Positions 35,603-45,500 are shown, numbered from the stretch's first letter. The stretch: 64,000 nucleotides of DNA from Clostridium estertheticum (GCF_011065935.2 NZ_JAAMNH020000001.1:2439001-2503000); one strand, 5' to 3'. The notes: generated by a model from the letters alone, not told the origin. A program made the numbers and translations.

Positions 35603-36634
35603 TCACCACTGGCCATAATGTTCTTCAGAACATCCTAGAATAGAATCTATAAGGATACATTCCCCTGTATCTGTTTCAATACTACCTGAAAAATGGCCAA
35701 TCATTTGATGTACTTCTGATTTTAAAATAATAAGATTTGATTTTGCAATTCTTTCATAAAATGGTACAAATTTAAGGTTTATTTTGTTAGTAATAGATGT
35801 TTTAATACTCCAGGGCTTCATAAAATCCTTGTTATCATATTCAAAGATTATATCCTCACTGAGTTTTGTTATTTTACCATCAACAACAATACAATTCTCT
35901 GTCATGCCGGTTCCATCTGTCCACTTCGCACCTAAATTTAGCCCTATGCTTCTATCTTTTATGATTCCTGATGCATTGGCCCAGTTCCAGGTTACTTTAT
36001 AAGGCCATATGCCCCTTCCAAAATCAAGACAAGCAAATGTATTTTCAGGATTAAAAGAATATATTCTATCTCCAACCTTCAGCATTCCGTCCACAGGAAG
36101 ACATTCATGTTTAGAAGTAAATTGGAATGATTTTTTATTCCATGGGACTACAACATTCAATGTTTCATGACCTTCAGGGTAAATTACTTTGAAATTAGCT
36201 TCCATTGAACTCCCCATAAAATCACTACATTTTGCAACAATTAGAGTGCTTTTTTCGCCACTTATAAAATGCAATTCTAATTTAGAATTCTTAAATGACA
36301 CAGTTTCATGTACTGTTTTAGGCATTGAATAACCTCTACCAAAAGGAGTCATAATTGTTTTTTCGATAAACTTGTGGGTTTTAAAGTCTAAAAAGTATAC
36401 AAAAGCCATACCCACATAATCAATATTTGATATGGTAACTGAGAAAAGACATTCATTATTTGTTATACACCAATAATTCCACTTCTTCTTTCGAAGCCAT
36501 TTACCTTTAAGATTGCAGTTAAATACTGGGTTTCTAGACCAACCAATGCTCTTGTTATCTAAGTTTCCATCATTACTACACAAATTTACAGCTTCAAGAA
36601 TTTCCTTCTCCTTGTAAAGTGCTATATTTGCCAA
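35603..36634 (-). CDS. DUF2804-family protein
   Basis: 343 residues, normal family length. Recognisable blocks are GWSRNPVFNCNL near residue 30, KKWNYWCI, FGRGYSMP, FACLDFGRGIWPY and WNWANASG. The protein is beta-rich and lacks a signal peptide. No function has been established for the family as far as I know. It is alone on its strand. Confidence 0.85.
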   Translation of the reverse strand: MANIALYKEKEILEAVNLCSNDGNLDNKSIGWSRNPVFNCNLKGKWLRKKKWNYWCITNNECLFSVTISNIDYVGMAFVYFLDFKTHKFIEKTIMTPFGRGYSMPKTVHETVSFKNSKLELHFISGEKSTLIVAKCSDFMGSSMEANFKVIYPEGHETLNVVVPWNKKSFQFTSKHECLPVDGMLKVGDRIYSFNPENTFACLDFGRGIWPYKVTWNWANASGIIKDRSIGLNLGAKWTDGTGMTENCIVVDGKITKLSEDIIFEYDNKDFMKPWSIKTSITNKINLKFVPFYERIAKSNLIILKSEVHQMIGHFSGSIETDTGECILIDSILGCSEEHYGQW

Positions 36635-36941
36635 ATCTCATCACTCCTTTTGAATAATTTAACATATATATATATAATTGTAACACTTATCAGGACAACT
36701 TAATAGTTAAAGTATGATTAAACCTAAAATCATATATTAGGTGATAATATACAATACCTGTTTATTTTTGGGAGCACTAGCGGTGGAATTAACCGCACTT
36801 GGCCCGCCACGTGGAATGCTATAAAAATTTAAAAGTAGATTAAATAGAATGTGATATCGTTGGGATAAAAAGGGTTTAGTGGACAACTTCTCTTTGTTAT
36901 TGTATGATTAAAGAAAAATGACATATATTGGAGGAAAATTT
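36635..36941. other. Intergenic region with a short GC-rich structured island
   Basis: Mostly AT-rich, including a TA repeat at about 36665. At about 36773-36824 there is a sharp GC-rich patch containing GCGGTGGAATTAACCGC and CCACGTGG, able to form hairpins. It matches no RNA family that I recognise. The AT-rich DNA around it looks like ordinary promoter sequence. Confidence 0.4.
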
Positions 36942-38084
36942 ATGATAATGGAATTTAAAAATAAGATTAATGAGCTATTGCTTGATTTAGAGAGTAAAAG
37001 GCCGGATAATGAAAAAGTCTTAATTGGTTTGGATGGTTTTGTTGATAAAATTGTTCATGTGGTAGGAAAAAGAAAAAGTGTAACAGAATTTGATAGAATA
37101 AAAACGATTAAAGAATTTGGAGAAAGAATAGTAAAAGCTGCTGGACTTAGTACTAATTTTGAAATGGTAGTATTGCAGGAAAAACTTGGTGGTAACGGCC
37201 CAATATTAAGCAATGCGTTCTTAACCTATGGACTCGGCCTAACTTATATTGGAGCCCTTGGATATCCTCAAGTAGACAATGTGTTTCAACATATGAAAGA
37301 AAATGGTGAGGTATATTCCATAGCGAGTCCAGGTACTACTGATGCTCTAGAATTTGAAGATGGAAAACTAATGATTGGTAAACTTGATTCCCTTAATGAT
37401 GTAAATTGGGAAAATATAAAAAAAATTATTGGTATACCTAAGCTTAGGGAGCTTATAAATGATTCAAGCCTTTTTGGACTTGAAAACTGGACTATGCTTC
37501 CACATATGAGTAATATATGGAGGGGCATAATAGAGGAGGTTCTCCCTAATATTAATAATAGTAAAGGAAAAAGATTCATGTTCTTTGATTTGGCGGATCC
37601 AGAGAAAAGAACTAACGAGGATATTATTGAAGCACTGCAGCTTATAGAAAGATTTAATGTATACTTCAATGTAATACTTGGACTTAATTTAAAAGAAGCT
37701 GTTGAAATAGCAGATGTTTTAGGAGTACAAGGATATAAATGCGATAATACTGATAAGATTGACTTAAAAACATTAACTGAGCAAATATCAAAAAAAATAA
37801 ATATATATTGTCTTGTTATACACCCAACAATAGAAGCAACAGCAGTAGTTGGAGAGAACTACTATCATGTTGATGGCCCTTATACAGCAAGTCCAATACT
37901 AACAACAGGTGCTGGGGATAACTTCAATGCAGGCTTTTGCCTTGGACAAATTCTTAATCTAAGTCCAGAACAATCCTTAATTTTAGGAGTTGCAACATCA
38001 GGTTATTATGTTAGAAATGCGAAAAGTCCAAGCTTCGATGTTGTAAAAGAATTCTTAAATAACTGGCGTGATGATAATATATAA
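36942..38084 (+). CDS. PfkB-family carbohydrate kinase
   Basis: About 380 residues. VLIGLDGFVDKIVH opens the ribokinase fold, KLGGNGPILSNAF is the substrate-binding glycine motif, and TTGAGDNFNAGFCLG is the catalytic PfkB signature with Asp as base. It is somewhat longer than ribokinase (about 300). GGAGGA precedes ATG 36942. The sugar or nucleoside substrate is unknown. Confidence 0.85.
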   Translation: MIMEFKNKINELLLDLESKRPDNEKVLIGLDGFVDKIVHVVGKRKSVTEFDRIKTIKEFGERIVKAAGLSTNFEMVVLQEKLGGNGPILSNAFLTYGLGLTYIGALGYPQVDNVFQHMKENGEVYSIASPGTTDALEFEDGKLMIGKLDSLNDVNWENIKKIIGIPKLRELINDSSLFGLENWTMLPHMSNIWRGIIEEVLPNINNSKGKRFMFFDLADPEKRTNEDIIEALQLIERFNVYFNVILGLNLKEAVEIADVLGVQGYKCDNTDKIDLKTLTEQISKKINIYCLVIHPTIEATAVVGENYYHVDGPYTASPILTTGAGDNFNAGFCLGQILNLSPEQSLILGVATSGYYVRNAKSPSFDVVKEFLNNWRDDNI

Positions 38085-38168
38085 TAAAATCCATGGACAA
38101 AACTGAAACTAAGAGTAACACACTGGTCAGTGCTTTAGAATTGACAGTAAAGAAGATTAATAAATTTA

Positions 38169-38213
38169 GAGGATGCCCCAAAACTAAAATTTATGGGCAC
38201 CCTCTTCTTTTTA
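38169..38213 (+). terminator. Terminator after the PfkB gene
   Basis: GAGGATGCCC pairs with GGGCACCCTC (one mismatch), followed by a T-rich tail. Confidence 0.75.
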
Positions 38214-38295
38214 ATGTATGCATAAGATTGTAACAGTTTGTTAGTGCAGAAGGTAAGATAAAAGCATATAATAAAGTAAGATGGGGGGATTTAAT

Positions 38296-39300
38296 ATGCA
38301 GCAAATAAAAGGATATTTAATGATTGCGCTAGCAGGAAGTTTATGGGGCACTGTAGGATTGTTTGGAAAGATATTTTTTGGTTATAGTTTTGATCCAAAA
38401 CTTGTGGTGTTCTGTAGACTATTTGTAGGATTTCTTATAATGTTTATCTTTATTTCTTTTAAAGATAAAAAATTATTAAAATTTGATAAAAGGGGATTAA
38501 AGTATACTGCTTTAATTGGTTTTTTTTCACAAGCACTTTTCAATGTGCTATATTTTGAAACAATTAAAAGGACTACTATAGCTACAGCCGTTATTTTATT
38601 ATATACAGCACCTGTTTTTTTAATCATTATGGGAAGGATATTCTATAAAGAATTACTAACCCCTATTAAAATTTCTGCACTTTTTTTATGTATTATTGGT
38701 TCATTTTTAACTGTTACCGGAGGATCGCTGGATACTTTAAACATCAACTCATTAGGTGTTCTAACTGGAATAGGAGCAGGTTTCACTTATGCTTTAGTTA
38801 CTATTATAAGTAAAGCAATCATAGATGATTATCACCCATTGACCATTATTTTATATAGCTTTCTATTTGGTTGGATATTCTTAGTGCCATTTTCTCACCC
38901 CTTAAATTTGTTGTATGTAAAATACAGTTTACCTATAGTGGTAAGTATCCTAGGTTTAGGATTAATCCCAACAGTACTTGCATATATTTTGTATATCACT
39001 GGATTGTCTTATGGAGTTGAAGCATCAAAAGCAGGTATCATATGTTCCATTGAAATAGTGGTTTCTGTTATTATTTCATATTTATTTTTTAAAGAAGTGA
39101 TTTTAGGGGTTAAACTATTGGGGATTATAATGGCCTTAGGCTCTATTTTTATCATTAAGTTAGATAAGAATGCAATACCTATTATTAATAAACAGCAAAA
39201 TGTAAATGAAAAGTTAAACTATATAGGTGAAGAGCTGGAAGATTTAATTGTACTAAATAATACTACATTATTATATTCAGGTGATGAAAAGTGTGAATAA
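38296..39300 (+). CDS. EamA/DMT-family transporter
   Basis: About 334 residues with ten membrane helices in two EamA repeats (LAGSLWGTVGLFGK at the start of the first, GIGAGFTYALVTIISKA at the second). It ends with a hydrophilic tail of about 40 residues. These carriers export amino acids or metabolites. GGGGGG precedes ATG 38296. The SspH-type gene follows after 63 bases and may be co-transcribed. Confidence 0.85.
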   Translation: MQQIKGYLMIALAGSLWGTVGLFGKIFFGYSFDPKLVVFCRLFVGFLIMFIFISFKDKKLLKFDKRGLKYTALIGFFSQALFNVLYFETIKRTTIATAVILLYTAPVFLIIMGRIFYKELLTPIKISALFLCIIGSFLTVTGGSLDTLNINSLGVLTGIGAGFTYALVTIISKAIIDDYHPLTIILYSFLFGWIFLVPFSHPLNLLYVKYSLPIVVSILGLGLIPTVLAYILYITGLSYGVEASKAGIICSIEIVVSVIISYLFFKEVILGVKLLGIIMALGSIFIIKLDKNAIPIINKQQNVNEKLNYIGEELEDLIVLNNTTLLYSGDEKCE

Positions 39301-39363
39301 TGTATTTTAGTAGTATAAAATATTAATAATTTCTAATGCTATAGTTATAAGGAGTTGATAAGT

Positions 39364-39540
39364 TTGGACAAAAAAAGATTAGCGGAAATACTTGAATCTC
39401 ATGGTATTATAAATGTCACATATAAAGATAATCCTGTATGGCTCGAAAGTATTGGTACTGATAAAGATGAAGTTATTCAAGTAAAGGATTTAAAAACAGA
39501 TAGACTTATACAAGTAGATATTAAGGACTTAAAAGAATAA
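39364..39540 (+). CDS. sspH: Small acid-soluble spore protein, H type
   Basis: 58 residues, matching SspH length and pattern: MDKKRLAEILESHGIINVTYKD, PVWLESI, then VKDLKTDRLIQVDIKDLKE. SspH proteins are packed in the spore core. The TTG at 39364 has AAGGAG nine bases before it. Presence supports an endospore-forming host. No sporulation-sigma promoter was clearly identified. Confidence 0.85.
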   Translation: MDKKRLAEILESHGIINVTYKDNPVWLESIGTDKDEVIQVKDLKTDRLIQVDIKDLKE

Positions 39541-39559
39541 TTTAAAGCTTGAGCTTAGT

Positions 39560-39604
39560 AAACCATCGTTTTAACTACTGGAATATATTTCGGTGGTTTT
39601 TTTT
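39560..39604 (+). terminator. Terminator after sspH
   Basis: AAACCATCG pairs with CGGTGGTTT around a long loop and ends in eight T residues. Confidence 0.72.
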
Positions 39605-39723
39605 GTAGTTAATTGCAACATCATATGAAATAGTGGCTCCACATTTATTATTCAATTATTCTTGTGTTATAATAATTTTAATTTAGTATAAAAAATAGAT
39701 TAAGAAATAGAGGAGAAAAAAGC

Positions 39724-40128
39724 ATGGAGCATATAAATGTAAATATTATTGATAAATTCTTCCTGGCATATAGTAGAAATGATTTAAATGGTATTAAACA
39801 AGTATTATCTGAAAACGTAAAATGGGTATTTCCGGGGCAAAACCCCTTAAGTGGGACAAAAGTAGGCATTGAAGAGGTTATTTCATTTTTTGATAAGATG
39901 GGAGGCATCATGGGAAAATCTAATGTTAAAGTCGAAAAGATGGTTATTGGAGCAAACGATAATTATGTTTTGGAGTGTCAGCACATTCGGACTAATAGAG
40001 AGGAAGGAACTAATTTTGACCAGGATATGTGTGTACTTTGGATATTTAAAGATGATAAAATAATAGAGGGTAAGCACTTCATATCAGAGCAGTTTGAAGC
40101 AGACTCCTTTTTCAACAAAGTATTTTAA
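39724..40128 (+). CDS. SnoaL-like/NTF2-fold protein
   Basis: 134 residues. DKFFLAYSRNDLNGIKQVLSENVKWVFPG and the EEVISFFDKMG helix are characteristic of small SnoaL-like polyketide-cyclase-related proteins, a cone-shaped NTF2 fold. Such proteins are often enzymes or ligand binders of unknown role. GAGGAGA precedes the ATG. The gene is monocistronic. Confidence 0.8.
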   Translation: MEHINVNIIDKFFLAYSRNDLNGIKQVLSENVKWVFPGQNPLSGTKVGIEEVISFFDKMGGIMGKSNVKVEKMVIGANDNYVLECQHIRTNREEGTNFDQDMCVLWIFKDDKIIEGKHFISEQFEADSFFNKVF

Positions 40129-40241
40129 CAATATTAATTCTATTGTTAATAATTTATTTTGCCAAAGAAGAATTGATAAAGAACACCTTACAGGTAAAGA
40201 TAATTTGACATTAAGTTTTATTCAGCTTATGAGTAGTAAAG

Positions 40242-40275
40242 AAAGCCCCAGAAAGATATCTTTGGGGCTTTTTTT
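40242..40275 (+). terminator. Terminator after the SnoaL-like gene
   Basis: AAAGCCCCA and TGGGGCTTT with a loop of about 12 bases and T7. Confidence 0.88.
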
Positions 40276-40400
40276 ACCTGTTTTTAAAGAAAGTTATTGT
40301 TTCGGTGTAAAAGGGTGACCAGATGCCAACGAAAGGAAAATCTTTGAAAGAAACTTAGTTTTCCTCATAAGATTAAACTTTTTTAATAAATATGTGAATA

Positions 40401-41027
40401 TTATCTAGTAGCATTGTATTTTATTAAAATAGCTTTAATTTTTTTATTTTCACAATAATCCAAGGGAGTCATTCCTGTAGAATTTGTTGAATTTATGTTA
40501 AAGCCTAGACTTATGAGAACTTTTAAAAAATCTTCAAAATGTTCATCAAAACAGTTAATATAATCATCGTGAAGAAGTGTATTTTTATATTTATCCTTTA
40601 TATTGATATCCGCTCCAAATTTTACAAGAAGATTCAGAAGCTCAACAGAATAATTAAAGCTGCAGTAAAATACTGGGGTCTTACCGGATATATTGATTGC
40701 ATTAACTTCAGCTCCTTTATCCAGTATCATAGTTATTACGTCTATCTGAGGTTTTATCCTTGAACAAAGTTTATGAAGAGGAGTTTCTAAGAATTCACTG
40801 TGATGACTGTTAATATCAGCACCATTATTTATTAAAAGCTCAATTGTTTTAAAATAGTTATTTTTACTATTATTAATAGCATAATGAAGTATACTTTCCA
40901 CTTTAAAGTCAGAATTTAAATCCTTAGCCACCTTCAAATAATTTTTTATTTCATCTATGTTGCCCTCTTCAATAAATCTATAAATTGATTTAGGTTCTGC
41001 AGAGAATATATTACTGAATATTTTCAT
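40401..41027 (-). CDS. Ankyrin-repeat protein
   Basis: 208 residues with about five ankyrin repeats (INNGADINSHHSEFLETPLHKLC, LDKGAEVNAINISGKTPVFYC, VKFGADINIKDKYKNTLLHD, ISLGFNINSTNSTGMTPLDYC). It probably mediates protein-protein contact in the cytoplasm. AGGAGG precedes the ATG. It starts 36 bases beyond the FtsW/RodA-like gene end on the same strand and may share its transcript. Confidence 0.88.
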   Translation of the reverse strand: MKIFSNIFSAEPKSIYRFIEEGNIDEIKNYLKVAKDLNSDFKVESILHYAINNSKNNYFKTIELLINNGADINSHHSEFLETPLHKLCSRIKPQIDVITMILDKGAEVNAINISGKTPVFYCSFNYSVELLNLLVKFGADINIKDKYKNTLLHDDYINCFDEHFEDFLKVLISLGFNINSTNSTGMTPLDYCENKKIKAILIKYNATR

Positions 41028-41062
41028 GTTTGTTACCTCCTGTTAATTAAAAAATTAATCAC

Positions 41063-42211
41063 CTAAAAGTTGAATTTCTTTCTCCTCATGCCTACGTTTA
41101 AAACAAGACCAATGCATATGAAAGTTGTAATTATTGAACTTCCTCCATAACTCATAAAAGGAAGAGTAAGTCCTGTAATAGGCATAATGCCTATATTCAT
41201 ACCTATATTCTGCAAAATAGAAAACAAAAACATAGATATAATACCTGCAGTTAACATTGTACCAAATATATCCTTAGAATCTTTAGCAATTTTAACCAAC
41301 TTATAAATTAATAATCCATACAAAGTTAGAAGAAAAATTGCACCGACTAAACCCCACTCTTCTCCCACAACTGAAAAAATGCAATCTGTGCTGGATTCAG
41401 GGGTGCTTCCAACAGCCGCCCAGGAGCCTTTTAAAAACCCAGTACCCAAAATTCCACCCTTGCCTATCCCAATTTGAGACATGGTCAGTTGAAGACCAGT
41501 ACCTAGAGGATCTAAATCTGGATATAAAAAAGATATCAATCTATTCTTTTGATAAATTCTAATTAGCCCTGAATTCCAAACTAATGCTATAGTAGCAGAC
41601 ACTCCTATTAAGCCACCAACAATAGTCTTGGAATTTAGCCCCGCAATAAAAAACATGCCTAGAAGGATAAAGAAAAAAAACATAGTCATTCCCATATCAG
41701 GCTGCTTTAATAAAAAAACAACTGGGATAATAGCATAAACGCAAAGCTTAAGAAAGTTTTTTATATTATTTATATTTCCGTCCATTTCATCTAATTGTTT
41801 AGCAATCATAATTATTAATGCAATCTTTACAAATTCCGAGGGTTGAAATTGAGGTAATGGTCCTATTTTTAGCCAAGACTCTGCTCCATTAACTTTGACT
41901 GGCATTATTGCATTAAGTATAAGTAGGAATATGCCGAACCAATATATTATACTTGCATAACTTTGGATAACTTTGTAATCTATAAGAAGTATTAAATACA
42001 TTACAGACAACCCTATCATAAGCCATAACAAATGCATCTTAAGAAAATGAAAATTTATAGTGGTAGTAACAATATTATTTCCTCTATAAAGATATTGCGT
42101 AGCACTTAAAATATTTAACGAACCAAATAACATAATAATTATGCAAATAATTATTATGCCAAAATCTAGTTGTTTAAATAACTTTTTATTAATTCTAAAT
42201 TTCTTAATCAT
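41063..42211 (-). CDS. FtsW/RodA/SpoVE-family protein, RodA-like
   Basis: About 382 residues with ten membrane helices. Conserved stretches are GAESWLKIGPLPQFQPSEFVKIALI, KQPDMG, QIGIGKGGILGTGFLKGS, PESSTDCIFSVVGEEWG and a C-terminal GLTLPFMSYGGSSI. This is a SEDS glycosyltransferase that polymerises peptidoglycan with a class B PBP. The ATG at 42211 has GGAGG five bases upstream; the ATG at 42223 overlaps that site. Confidence 0.9.
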   Translation of the reverse strand: MIKKFRINKKLFKQLDFGIIIICIIIMLFGSLNILSATQYLYRGNNIVTTTINFHFLKMHLLWLMIGLSVMYLILLIDYKVIQSYASIIYWFGIFLLILNAIMPVKVNGAESWLKIGPLPQFQPSEFVKIALIIMIAKQLDEMDGNINNIKNFLKLCVYAIIPVVFLLKQPDMGMTMFFFFILLGMFFIAGLNSKTIVGGLIGVSATIALVWNSGLIRIYQKNRLISFLYPDLDPLGTGLQLTMSQIGIGKGGILGTGFLKGSWAAVGSTPESSTDCIFSVVGEEWGLVGAIFLLTLYGLLIYKLVKIAKDSKDIFGTMLTAGIISMFLFSILQNIGMNIGIMPITGLTLPFMSYGGSSIITTFICIGLVLNVGMRRKKFNF

Positions 42212-42355
42212 GTTAGCCTCCATTTATCTCTTGTACTTAGCAGTATATCATATAATTTGAGATTTAAGGCAGATATTTCATGTAATTTGTATTAATATGC
42301 AAGTAAAATCATTAAAGGATTTACATTATATGATTAAAAAAAGCTGTTTAAATAG

Positions 42356-42386
42356 CAAAGAGGTGACTACCCCCGTCACCTCTTTG
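42356..42386 (-). terminator. Terminator of the GGCT-like gene
   Basis: CAAAGAGGTGAC and GTCACCTCTTTG form a 12-bp stem with a seven-base loop; T-rich on the minus strand less clearly. Confidence 0.75.
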
Positions 42387-42393
42387 TTGAAAT

Positions 42394-43329
42394 CTATTTC
42401 TTTTCTAATCCACATTCAACTAAATACTTCATTACCTCAAAGTCACTCATATCAGGATATGTTTCTTTTATACCCATTCTGATTACTCCAAGATAATTGT
42501 CAGAAGGGTCGTGATATGGTCTTTTATTTTTATTAGTAATGGTAACAATTTCAATACCATTGTACTCTCCTAATGAAATAGTCTGATTATACCAATTTTC
42601 TTCATGTCCCTCTTGCTTTGAAATATCTTCAAATTGTTCTTCAGTAACAAGGTACATTCTACCTAAGGCGCTTCCACTACCCTGAGTATCTAAAAATGAA
42701 ATTCCACCAATTCCCCAAGGAGAACTTTCATTACCATAATACATTTTATAAGGAATAGTTACTGGCCTTGTATCCTTTGGTAGTGATTTATTTCTACAAC
42801 CGCCATAAGTCACTCCGTTAAATTTACACTTTCCACCTTTAATATAAATTATCAATCTTTCATAAATCAGGTTAGATCCATAGCTTGCATACCAGACATA
42901 ATCGTTTCTTTTTAAAGCTCCCCTAGGTTGGTTGTCAGAGCTAACTTTAATATTTTTTGAAACATCCTTATTATACACATAGACATAAGCTTCTTGAACC
43001 TCTTCATTATCATTAATTACTCTAATTAATTTTCTCGTAAATAAATTAGCTTTTTCCTCAGATATATCTAGTTTTTCTAATATATCATTATCGACAATGT
43101 ACATCTCGCCTCTAATCTTATCAATCTCATTTTGAATTATTAGTGGATAACTACCGAAATCATATAATTGAAAGCCATCAGCTGTAAAATACCCTGCAAA
43201 TCTGGCTCCGGATAGGAACTTTTCATGCTTGCTATTTCCCTTCAAAAGCGTACCATAAACAAAAAGCCTTATTATTTTATTACCTTCATATTGAACATTT
43301 TCTTCTGGGGTTTGAATTTTATCTACCAT
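42394..43329 (-). CDS. Tandem gamma-glutamylcyclotransferase-like (AIG2/GGCT) protein
   Basis: 311 residues made of two related domains. The first (20-130) has the AIG2 motif FVYGTLLKGNSKHEKFL and GSYPLII. The second (145-305) starts WYASYGSNLIYERLIIYIKGG and carries GGISFLDTQG and GRMYLVTEEQFEDIS. The fold acts on gamma-glutamyl amines or peptides to release 5-oxoproline. Two such domains in one chain is uncommon. The ATG is preceded by GGAGGGA. Confidence 0.8.
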   Translation of the reverse strand: MVDKIQTPEENVQYEGNKIIRLFVYGTLLKGNSKHEKFLSGARFAGYFTADGFQLYDFGSYPLIIQNEIDKIRGEMYIVDNDILEKLDISEEKANLFTRKLIRVINDNEEVQEAYVYVYNKDVSKNIKVSSDNQPRGALKRNDYVWYASYGSNLIYERLIIYIKGGKCKFNGVTYGGCRNKSLPKDTRPVTIPYKMYYGNESSPWGIGGISFLDTQGSGSALGRMYLVTEEQFEDISKQEGHEENWYNQTISLGEYNGIEIVTITNKNKRPYHDPSDNYLGVIRMGIKETYPDMSDFEVMKYLVECGLEKK

Positions 43330-43504
43330 AATAGTATCCCTCCTTAAATTATTGTCTTCTACGTGTTAATAAAAGTATAACACGTTAATTGACTAAATTG
43401 CTAGAAAAGTCTAAAATTATTACTATAAATAATAGTGCTTATAAAAACAACAGAGGGACGTAATCAAAAACGGTATACTAAGACATTATCATAAACGAAT
43501 CATA

Positions 43505-43840
43505 TAAGCGAAGTAACGGTAATTGATGTAGGTGATTTTTTTACAGAGAACTCCTATTAGCTGAGAAGGAGGAAGAATTATTTGTCGAAAAAGGCCTCTG
43601 AGTTTCACATTGAGCCTAATTTTTAGGGGTAGACTGTGCCGGGAGCTCCCGTTATAGAGCTATAGTATAAGCATTATTAACGATATTTTTAAAGTCGTTA
43701 ATGAAGCCACTTCAGTGGTTTTTTATGCCGTACTTTATAAGTTCAATATGGTGACATGTTGATAAACTGGGGTGGTACCACGAAATTATGTACTCTCGTC
43801 CCCAAGACTATATAGTCTTGGGGGTGAGGGTTTTTTTATT
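43505..43840 (+). promoter_or_regulatory. T-box leader of lysS
   Basis: Conserved T-box sequence CTGGGGTGGTACCACGA at 43767-43783. Stem I base pairing is suggested by GTAACGG near 43514 with CCCGTTAT near 43650, and a GCTGAGAAGGAG internal loop lies at 43560. The terminator CCCCAAGACT/AGTCTTGGGG ends at about 43822 and is followed by GGTGAGGG and T7. The competing antiterminator would use the T-box sequence. I could not place an AAA or AAG specifier in the canonical position before GTAG. Confidence 0.88.
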
Positions 43841-43906
43841 TTGTCTAGATTTTATTATGTTAGGCTTGGAGTGAATTAAATATTAATAAAAAAAGGTGGT
43901 ATTATT

Positions 43907-45427
43907 ATGTTTAGAGATTATGTTAATATTGAAAATTTAAAAACTATTATGTCAGATGCAAATGAATTTGTTGTTGAGAGAGTTAAAAAATTAAATGATC
44001 TGATGGAACAAGGTGTAAATCCATATCCATACAGTTTCAAAAATATAACACATTCGAAATTTATCATAGATAATTTTGGAAATATAAATGAAGAGCAATC
44101 ATTTACTGTAGCGGGAAGAGTAATGCTTATGCGGAGGATGGGGAAAGTAATATTTTTAACCCTAAGAGACCAAGGTGGAGACATTCAAGCATATTTTAAT
44201 AAAAAAGCTTTAGGCGAGGAAAAATTCGAATTTTTAAAACTAATTGATATTGGAGATATAATTGGAGTAGAGGGTACTATTTTTAGGACAAAAACAGGAG
44301 AAATCACAATAAGATCCAATAATGTGACAATGCTTTCAAAATCCATAAGACCACTACCAGAGAAATTTCATGGTATTCAAGATGTTGACTTAAAACAAAG
44401 ACACCGTTCACTGGATATGATTATGAATAATGATGTAAAAGAAAGATTTATTAAACGTTCAAGGGCAATGTCAGCTATTCGTGAATTTCTAGATCAGCAA
44501 GAGTTTATTGAAGTAGAAACGCCAATTTTAGATACTAAATATGGCGGTGGAGAAGCAAAGCCTTTTGTTACCTTTGTAAATGCAATAGATTCTGAAGTAT
44601 ATATGAATGTATCTCCAGAGCTTTATTTAAAAAGACTTATGGTTGGGGGAATTGAAAGAGTTTATACACTTGGGAGGTCCTTTAGAAATGAAGGAATTGA
44701 CAGAACACATTATCCAGAGTTTACGCTATTTGAATGTTATATGGCTTATGCAGATTATAAGGATATGATGGAACTTATGGAAAACCTTTATGATTATGTT
44801 TTCAATAAAATAAACGGCTGCACAAAGGTTTGTTGTGATGGTGTGGAAATAGATTTTAAGGCACCTTGGAGAAGAGCTACTATGTGTGATTTAGTAAAAG
44901 AAGAAACAGGAATAGACGTAGAGCACATGTCAAGAGAAGAAATCGCTAAAAGTATAAATGAAAAAGGCTTATTAGTAGAAAAGGAGCAGGAAGGTCTAGA
45001 TTTAGAAGAAGTATCTAAAGGAGAACTTATTATAGAGTTATTCGAAGGATACATTGAAGGCAATCTCATACAACCTACCTTTGTAATTGACTATCCTGCT
45101 GAATCTTCACCACTTTGCAAAGCGCATAGAAATAATCCTGAACTTATTGAAAGATTTGAACCCTTTGCTTATGGAGTTGAGCTCGGAAATGCTTACTCGG
45201 AGCTTAATAATCCACTAAGGCAGAGAGTGCTTTTACATGAGCAAGCAAATAAGCTTAGGGCTGGGCTTGAAACAGCAAGTCCAATGGATGAAGAATTTGC
45301 AGTGGCCATTGATACTGGTATGCCACCAGCAGGAGGACTAGGAATAGGTATAGATAGAATGATTATGTTCTTAACTGGGGCTTATTCAATTAAAGATGTT
45401 ATTGCATTTCCTTTGGTGAAAAGATAA
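43907..45427 (+). CDS. lysS: Lysyl-tRNA synthetase, class II
   Basis: 506 residues. It has an N-terminal OB-fold anticodon-binding domain (FTVAGRVMLMRRMGKVIFLTLRD), motif 2 (GRSFRNEGIDRTHYPEFTLFE) and motif 3 (GGLGIGIDRMIMFLT). It charges tRNA-Lys in the cytosol. AAAAGGTGG precedes the ATG. It is the only gene between its T-box leader and a terminator-like palindrome. Regulation by uncharged tRNA is implied by the leader. Confidence 0.95.
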   Translation: MFRDYVNIENLKTIMSDANEFVVERVKKLNDLMEQGVNPYPYSFKNITHSKFIIDNFGNINEEQSFTVAGRVMLMRRMGKVIFLTLRDQGGDIQAYFNKKALGEEKFEFLKLIDIGDIIGVEGTIFRTKTGEITIRSNNVTMLSKSIRPLPEKFHGIQDVDLKQRHRSLDMIMNNDVKERFIKRSRAMSAIREFLDQQEFIEVETPILDTKYGGGEAKPFVTFVNAIDSEVYMNVSPELYLKRLMVGGIERVYTLGRSFRNEGIDRTHYPEFTLFECYMAYADYKDMMELMENLYDYVFNKINGCTKVCCDGVEIDFKAPWRRATMCDLVKEETGIDVEHMSREEIAKSINEKGLLVEKEQEGLDLEEVSKGELIIELFEGYIEGNLIQPTFVIDYPAESSPLCKAHRNNPELIERFEPFAYGVELGNAYSELNNPLRQRVLLHEQANKLRAGLETASPMDEEFAVAIDTGMPPAGGLGIGIDRMIMFLTGAYSIKDVIAFPLVKR

Positions 45428-45439
45428 TAAAATATATAA

Positions 45440-45488
45440 AAGGGGATGTCTCAAAATGATTAATTTAATCATTTTGAGACATCCCCTT
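45440..45488. terminator. Long perfect palindrome between lysS and brnQ
   Basis: AAGGGGATGTCTCAAAATGA and its complement form a stem of more than 20 bp. It lies between convergent genes and can end transcription in both directions. Confidence 0.85.
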
Positions 45489-45500
45489 GAATTGCTATAT

